Below the pieces are notes generated by a model. That model was not told the DNA's origin, searched no databases, and saw only the letters and a list, made by a program, of their open reading frames with translations. From positions 15,841,001 through 15,905,000 of the forward strand of contig NC_059346.1 in the NCBI RefSeq assembly GCF_019703515.2: 64,000 nucleotides of DNA, in the 5' to 3' direction. This DNA is from Myxocyprinus asiaticus. Lineage: Eukaryota > Chordata > Actinopteri > Cypriniformes > Catostomidae. Of the stretch, positions 50,101 through 58,400 are shown piece by piece. How positions within the stretch are numbered: position 1 is the first letter of the stretch; the number at the start of each line of letters is the position of its first letter. The translations under genes and the position numbers were made by a program.

Positions 50101-53100
50101 GGGTAAAGATCCATAACACTCTTTTCCAATTATCTGTTGTCCAGTGTCGGTGTTTCTTTGCCCACTCTAACCTTTTCTTTTTCTGTTTCAAAAGTGGCTT
50201 TTTCTTTGCAATTCTTCCTATAAGGCCTGCACCCCTGAGTCTTCTCTTTACTGTTGTACATGAAACTGGTATTGAGCGGGTAGAATTCAATGAAGCTATC
50301 AGCTGAGGACATGTGAGGCGTCTATTTCTCAAACTAGAGACTCTGATGTACTTATCCTCTTGTTTAGTTGTACATCTGGCCTTCCACATCTCTTTCTGTC
50401 CTTGTTAGAGCCAGTTGTCCTTTGTCTTTGAAGACTGTAGTGTACACCTTTGTATGAAATCTTCAGTTTTTTGGCAGTTTCAAGCATTGTTATAGCCATT
50501 CCTCAAAACAATGATTGACTGATGAGTTTCTAGAGAAAGCCGTTTCTTTTTTGCCATTTTTGACCTAATATTGACCTTAAGACATGCCAGACTATTGCAT
50601 ACTGTGGCAACTCAAAAACAAACACAAAGACAGTGATCAGTTGAATGCCACTTTGGTGAATTAAAGTAACATTTCCTTCCGAAATAGCAAAATCTGTATA
50701 TTATTCCAAACTTTTGGCCGCCAGTGTAGTTACTGTAAGCGTAGCTGGTTACAGTGCTCTTTCTTGCTCAAGTCATGTTTTTTTCCTTTTCTACTTGTAG
50801 TCCAAGTGTAAATTTTTTTTTTTTTTTTAACTTAGCTCCTTAGGAACCCATGATGCACAATGACAGGAACTAACAAATGACCAGCAACAGGATGCTAATC
50901 TCATCGGATAGCTATCCAGTCATGAAAAGACCAAGTGTAAATGCCATCCAACACGAGACGGATATAAATACGATCACCTCCGGAGGTGGTTTGAATGCTT
51001 TCCAGATGAAACTCAGTCAAGTGTAAATGCATCTGGCTGTTCAAGCCATTTATGTACACTTTACTTCGCCCAAACAGCGTTACGTCGAAATTGGGTAAAA
51101 TGCTAAACATAACAGTTTTTACTGAGTATTCCCAGATAGCACACATATATCTCTGAGATTTTTTGTTTTAAATCTTTTCATCTTGAAAGCATCACAATCT
51201 TATTAACATCTGCTAAACATCATAAAAAGAAGAGATTTAAAAACATTCTAAATCATAAACGTCATCTGCTGTATGTCTTATTGACATCCGAGACATACTT
51301 ATTGACATACGTCTTTTAGACATATTGCAGATGGGCAAATAACATATAAAGTATGTCTTCCAGATGTAAACACGCACCTCAAATAGATGTCTGGGTGATG
51401 TACGTGTGCTATCAGGGTTTGCACAGTGTTCGCGTAGCACAATAAATAATAACAAAGTAAGAAATGGATGCACGATGTAGGAGAGACAGAACCTTTTTCT
51501 TCATTTATTTGTTGCAGATCACAGAATGAAACAAACTAAACACTGACTATAAGCGCAGCTGACGCGCATGGACGTATCTTACCTAAGACAAGTCTCGTCG
51601 TAGGAATCAAATAATAAATCACATCTTTTAAATTCGCTGCGCTGCATTAGCATAATCATGGACGTGAACTCAATTTTATTTGCATGTAGCGTGGGAATTA
51701 AAGATTGGCTTTATATCCATTTGGCAGAGACTTATTGATGTGGCCAAGTATAAATGGAATGTGTTTATTCAATCAAATGCATGAAGTGACCAAGTATAAA
51801 TACCCCTATAGATGTCTCTGTTTTAGCTTGTGCGGCATGAGTAGTTTACAGGTTACCAATCTAACCGGTTATCTGTCACAGCCCTTGTTATGAAATAATG
51901 TTCGTTTTGCCGTTTGCTGCTCAGCTGGAATGTAAACATTGTCTATGTAACTAAACAATTATCTGATTTACAAAGTGAAACAAGAAATAAGCAGTGGGTT
52001 TAAAATGTATGAAGTGCCAGTACAAAGTGCTATAAACAATATGTGGTGGGTATTACGTTTATAAACAAGTGTCCTTGCACCGTGAGAGTTGAATTGTTTA
52101 GCAAACTGTTTTAGAATGTAAAACATGAACAATTTATACAGTTTCATTTACTCATATGTTTTAAGATTCTCTTTTTCAGCATGCTTAATAAATTCTGTGT
52201 TGTTGGTTTAGACTGGATTATTGGCCACTGGCTGGTTCCTGTCAAACAGGGCATAATTAGTGTCAGTGTGACTGGCCCAAAAATATTCACGTAGACGCAT
52301 GTGGGATGGCATTGCCAGAGCTGTCTCTCTTATCAGAGGTTTGTGTATCTTTTTCAGGATTCTGCATGTTTGTTCTGAGCCTGGTGAAGAAGCACTATCG
52401 CCTGCAGTTCTATATGGTGAGTGTCCATTGTTCAGTGGTCATGGAAAACCTTGGAAGTTAGGGAACTTTTCAGTTGTGATTTCTAGGCCTGGCAAAGTCA
52501 TGGAAATTTCTATAGTGAGTATATTTTGTTTGGATATGCCCAGCTCATTTTATCAGCTAGAAACTGCTGTTTGTGAATGCAATCTTTATAAGATAAAAAA
52601 AAAAAAAAACGTTATGCAGTAATCATGATGAATAATTGGAAAAGTACAGGACATTCATAGGTCAAGAGGTGTGGGAGCCCCGATATTTGTGAAAAGTAAA
52701 TATCGCATTTTGTCTATGCTTGAAGTTAGTCTACTCTATATTGATTCAAATCCTCCTAAGTGCAACATTCAAATTCAGCATACCTTGTGCATTCACTCAA
52801 GTGCAATGCTGCACATATGTAAGCAGTCCTGCTCGACCCGCTCAGCGAGATTCAAACCGGCGTGGGAGGCGAGCACGCTAATGAGGAGGCTAAAAGCTAC
52901 AGCCTCTAGCATCAGTCGCTAGTGCACCTCTTGAGGCCAGGGGAGTGAGGTTTACACACTGCACAACTACCTACCACCTGGCTACTGTTACACTCACCCC
53001 CCTAAACCTCACTCCCATCCGGGTCATGGCACCACTGTAACTGGTCTTGCTTGATACCAGCACATACCAGCTGGCTCCTGTTACGCATACACACTTTCAT

Positions 53101-53684
53101 GCACATACGTCACATACACCAGCCTTCAAGGACATTTGCTGGTATTCAGTGCAGACCCTACACAAGTTTCTTATCTTTTCCATGTCAGAGTGCTGCCTTT
53201 TGTCCCAGATTTGAAGAGAATGGATTTATTCATCCCTTTTCTTTCTCTCTCACCAGTTCGGTTGGACTCATGTGACCCTGCTGATTGTGGTGACTCAGTC
53301 CCACTTAATCATTCATAACCTTTTTGAGGGAATGATCTGGTAAGATGATGCCACCTGTCTACCACTAAAAAACTCTAAATGATCATTTAAACTCCAAAGT
53401 AATTCCAGAAAATAAGTGATGAATATCATCATAATAAATATCCTCTGATAATGTGTTTTTTTTTGTGTGTGTGCAGGTTTATTGTGCCCATTTCCTGTGT
53501 TATCTGTAATGATATCATGGCTTATATGTTTGGCTTCTTTTTCGGTCGCACCCCTCTCATCAAGGTTTGTGCTCTTATGAAAAAAAAAAAACAAAAAAAA
53601 AACATACCACACATTTATGGCAATATTCAAAAGTATCATTTAAGTTTTAAATATGAATCTAAATATTATATTTGAATTAAAATG

Positions 53685-53764
<80 letters not shown>

Positions 53765-55341
53765 GTGCATCTCAATAAATTAGAATGTCGTGGAAAAGTT
53801 CATTTATTTCAGTAATTCAACTCAAATTGTGAAACTCGTGTATTAAATAAATTCAGTGCACACAGACTGAAGTAGTTTAAGTCTTTGGTTCTTTTAATTG
53901 TGATGATTTTGGCTCACATTTAACAAAAACCCACCAATTCACTATCTCAAAAAATTAGAATATGGTGACATGCCAATCATCTAATCAACTCAAAACACCT
54001 GCAAAGGTTACCTGAGCCTTCAAAATGGTCTCTCAGTTTGGTTCACTAGGCTACACAATCATGGAGAAGACTGCTGATCTGACGGTTGTCCAGAAGACAA
54101 TCATTGACACCCTTCACAAGGAGGGTAAGCCACAAACATTCATTGCCAAAGAAGCTGGCTGTTCACAGAGTGCTGTATCCAAGCATGTTAACAGAAAGTT
54201 GAGTGGAAGGAAAAAGTGTTAAAGAAAAAGATGCACAACCAACTGAGAGAACCGCAGCCTTATGAGGATTGTCAAGAAAAATTGATTCAAGAATTTGGGT
54301 GAACTTCACAAGGAATGGACTGAGGCTGGGGTCAAGGCATCAAGAGCCACCACACACAGACGTGTCAAGGAATTTGGCTACAGTTGTCATATTCCTCTTG
54401 TTAAGCCACTCCTGAACCACAGACAATGTCAGAGGAGTCTTACCTGGGCTAAGAGAAGAAGAACTGGACTGTTGCCCAGTGGTCCAAAGTCCTCTTTTCA
54501 GATGAGAGCAAGTTTTGTATTTCATTTGGAAACCAAGGTCCTAGAGTCTGGAGGAAGGGTGGAGAAGCTCATAGCCCAAGTTGCTTGAAGTCCAGTGTTA
54601 AGTTTCCACAGTCTGTGATGATTTGGGGTGCAATGTCATCTGCTGGTGTTGGTCCATTGTGTTTTTTGAAAACCAAAGTCACTGCACCCGTTTACCAAGA
54701 AATTTTGGAGCACTTCATGCTTCCTTCTGCTGACCAGCTTTTTAAAGATGCGGATTTCATTTTCCAGCAGGATTTGGCACCTGCCCACACTGCCAAAAGC
54801 ACCAAAAATTGGTTAAATTACCATGGTGTTGGTGTGCTTGACTGGCCAGCAAACTCACCAGACCTGAACCCCATAGAGAATCTATGGGGTATTGTCAAGA
54901 GGAAAATGAGAAACAAGAGACCAAAAAATGCAGATGAGCTGAAGGCCACTGTCAAAGAAACCTGGGCTTCCATACCACCTCAGCAGTGCCACAAACTGAT
55001 CACCTCCATGCCACTCCGAATTGAGGCAGTAATTAAAGCAAAAGGAGCCCCTACCAAGTATTGAGTACATATACAGTAAATGAACATACTTTCCAGAAGG
55101 CCAACAATTCACTAAAAATGTTTTTTTTATTGGTCTTATGATGTATTCTAATTTGTTGAAATAGTGAATTGGTGGGTTTTTGTTAAATGTGAGCCAAAAT
55201 CATCACAATTAAAAGAACCAAAGACTTAAACTACTTCAGTCTGTGTGCATTGAATTTATTTAATACACGAGTTTCACAATTTCAGTTGAATTACTGAAAT
55301 AAATGAACTTTTCCACGACATTCTAATTTATTGAGATGCAC

Positions 55342-55401
<60 letters not shown>

Positions 55402-58400
55402 CATTCTATTACACAGTATGTTATATTCAAATTGAATTTACATATCATTCATTGTTTACTTCTTTTAACAATTATTTATTTGTGTAGTTGTCTCCTAAGA
55501 AGACATGGGAGGGGTTTATCGGTGGCTTCTTCGCCACTGTTGTGTTTGGGATCCTGGTAAGTAAAACCCTTCATTCATTTCTCACACAACACGAAAAATC
55601 TGCAGAATGGATTGAAATATGTGATGTAAAGTGTGTTACACTGAGCTGAGAGTACCACACTTTTATTGGTAGCTGAAACCATAATCAAATTAACCAAAAT
55701 ATTTCATAAACAAACTTTGAAGAACATTGGCATTCATATTCTGTGGAAATCTGTTCTGTGGGTGTAGTTTCTGTTTGGGCCTGGTCATAACCTACACGGT
55801 CATATTTGCTGTTAAAGGCACAAGCCTGTTTTAACACAGGCAGTATTCAGTGTCCTAGACTGAAACACTGTGGATGGCAATTTGCTACACAACAAATGTA
55901 ATTTCTCCCTTAACTTCTTCTCTCCAGCTTTCCTATGTGATGGCAGGTTACCGCTACTTTGTGTGTCCAGTGGAGTTTAATAACGACTCCAACAGATTCA
56001 CGGTGGACTGTGAGCCGTCTGAGCTCTTCCAGCTTCAGGACTACGGCCTGCCATCTGTTCTGCAGTCCATCACCGGCTGGGTAAAACACACACACTCACA
56101 CATAGCCAGTCTGTTACACATGCTCCTCCTGTCTCTCACTTGGTCTGTCCTCTCCCTCACTCTTTCTCTTTTTGTTTTTCCCGGTCTTTGTGTCTGTGTT
56201 TACCAGACATAGCCATCTGCTGACTTTCCACTTACTGTGGATCTGTCACAGCTCTGCTGCACAGTTCTTTTACAGTTCTTTGTCACTGCCATTTATACTT
56301 TCTGACCAAAAAAAAATGTGTGTAACCAGTATTCTAAATCCATGATTTTTAACCACAGGGGCTCCTGAAGGTTGTTCAAGGGGTCAGTGGAAAATCTGTA
56401 TAAAACCTAGATTTTTATTATATTTATTACATTATTACAACTTATGACCTGTTAAACATTATATAATGTAGTAATGTTAATTATGAATATTATTATAAAG
56501 TGGTACAATGTGAATAAAGATTCTTTGTAATGGATGTCCCTGGGTTGACTGAAATTCTGGTGGGTGGTCCCTGGGTCTCTAAAGATCAAAAGCTCTAGTG
56601 TTAAATACTTTGAAATAGGGCTAACACCTCGGCGTTATATCTTAAATTCATCCTTTATATAAGTTCAAATAATATGGAAATATGTCAGGTAAATAAGCAA
56701 AAACTAACCCTAAGCAGCTTATATGAGTCGTGTGAAGTGACCCAATATAAGGGGGAGAGATTGAAGCCAACAATACCTGCCCACATACTTATATATTTTC
56801 CCACCCATTTTGAGAGTCACCCATTAAATATTTTAATGTTGCTTCTCAGCTAAATGTATCTTGTATTAAGGATTTTTAGATATTTAAATAGTAAACAAGA
56901 CACTCCTTAACAAAGACGCTTAAAAAAAAAACTTGATAATATGATTTTGTTTTTTGCAGTGAATTTGTTAATGATTAAGCCTAAAAATTAAGATTTTTTT
57001 CTTCCTGTAATTCAGTGAAGGTCATGGATGCTTTTGTCCTCTTTTTATTTTTAGTAAGCACATATTTAAAACAACCTCCAAACTCAAGCCACAGGCTGAA
57101 TTAGTTAAGAGCTAATGATTAATCATTGCAATAATGCCAGAATAGTCAAATAATCATGCTAATAATCGTTATATTAGTCAATTATCAAACATAATTGTTA
57201 GTTGCAGCCCTATTTGGAAATGCCATGCATTTACAGCCTGTGTCTAATGGACAGATCCAAACATTTCCCTTCTCTCATTTTCTCCATAGACCACAGTGAA
57301 GTTGTACCCATTCCAGATCCACAGCATCGCTCTTTCTGCATTTGCCTCTATCATGGGACCATTTGGAGGCTTCTTCGCCAGTGGCTTCAAAAGGGCCTTT
57401 AAGATCAAAGTGGGTGTAATTCGTCTGAGGCCATCAAAGCCTTTTAATCACATTCCTTCAAACAGATCTGAAAGAGCCTTTTCTATCTCAAAAGTATTGG
57501 CTAGTACAGCTTAAGCAGGCTTTGAAATCCAGCATAAAGTAATAGACACATTGATGCTCAGTCATGATCTGATGTATGACCAGTTTCCTCTGTCTGATGC
57601 TCTGGTCATACACAAAGTGTCTTGTGATCTCCATCTATGCAGGACTTTGCTAACACCATTCCAGGTCATGGAGGAATTATGGACCGCTTTGACTGTCAGT
57701 ACCTTATGGCTACATTTGTAAATGTTTACATCGCCAGCTTTATCAGGTAGGACTGTCTTGTGCATTTATGGTTCAGATATGCAAGTCTTAATTGGTTTCT
57801 TATCAGTGTTGTAATAATAACCAGACAAACATGATTAAGGTCATGTCTTTTTATGGTTTGAATGCTTGTGCGATGTTCTAAGAGACTGTTGATGGGAGAT
57901 TATGGTTTGTGCATTTGTAAATAATATTATTACAAGGTTCTCTGGAATACTTGATTCTGATTGGTCAATCGTGGCATTCTGCAGTCAGATATTTTTGTGT
58001 AGTGGCCTTTTAATGAACTGTGCAATAGACCTTTGTTCAATGCAGACGATTTTCTACTTAGCTGGGATAGTTTTATATCTTGTCTCGTATCACTTTATAG
58101 TCTCCCCCCCATAATCAAATAATTTAAACTCAAATCAACATTTCACAAGAGTTCACATGTCCATTTACGAATTCATTCATTTTTTTTGTGTGTGTGGTCA
58201 TGAAGGATGTGTACAGTCAGCTGGTCATTATTGTATCATTTCAGGGTGATACAAGTCTGACTGTACTTTATCCCTTACATTATTGTCTGAAAGCTCATTA
58301 TTGCTTCATCTAACAAGTGCTCTGTTTTTCTCTGAATGTGTAATGTAAACCTAGTGCACATTTAAAGAGTATATTAACAGCGTGACCATTTCTTAAGTAA

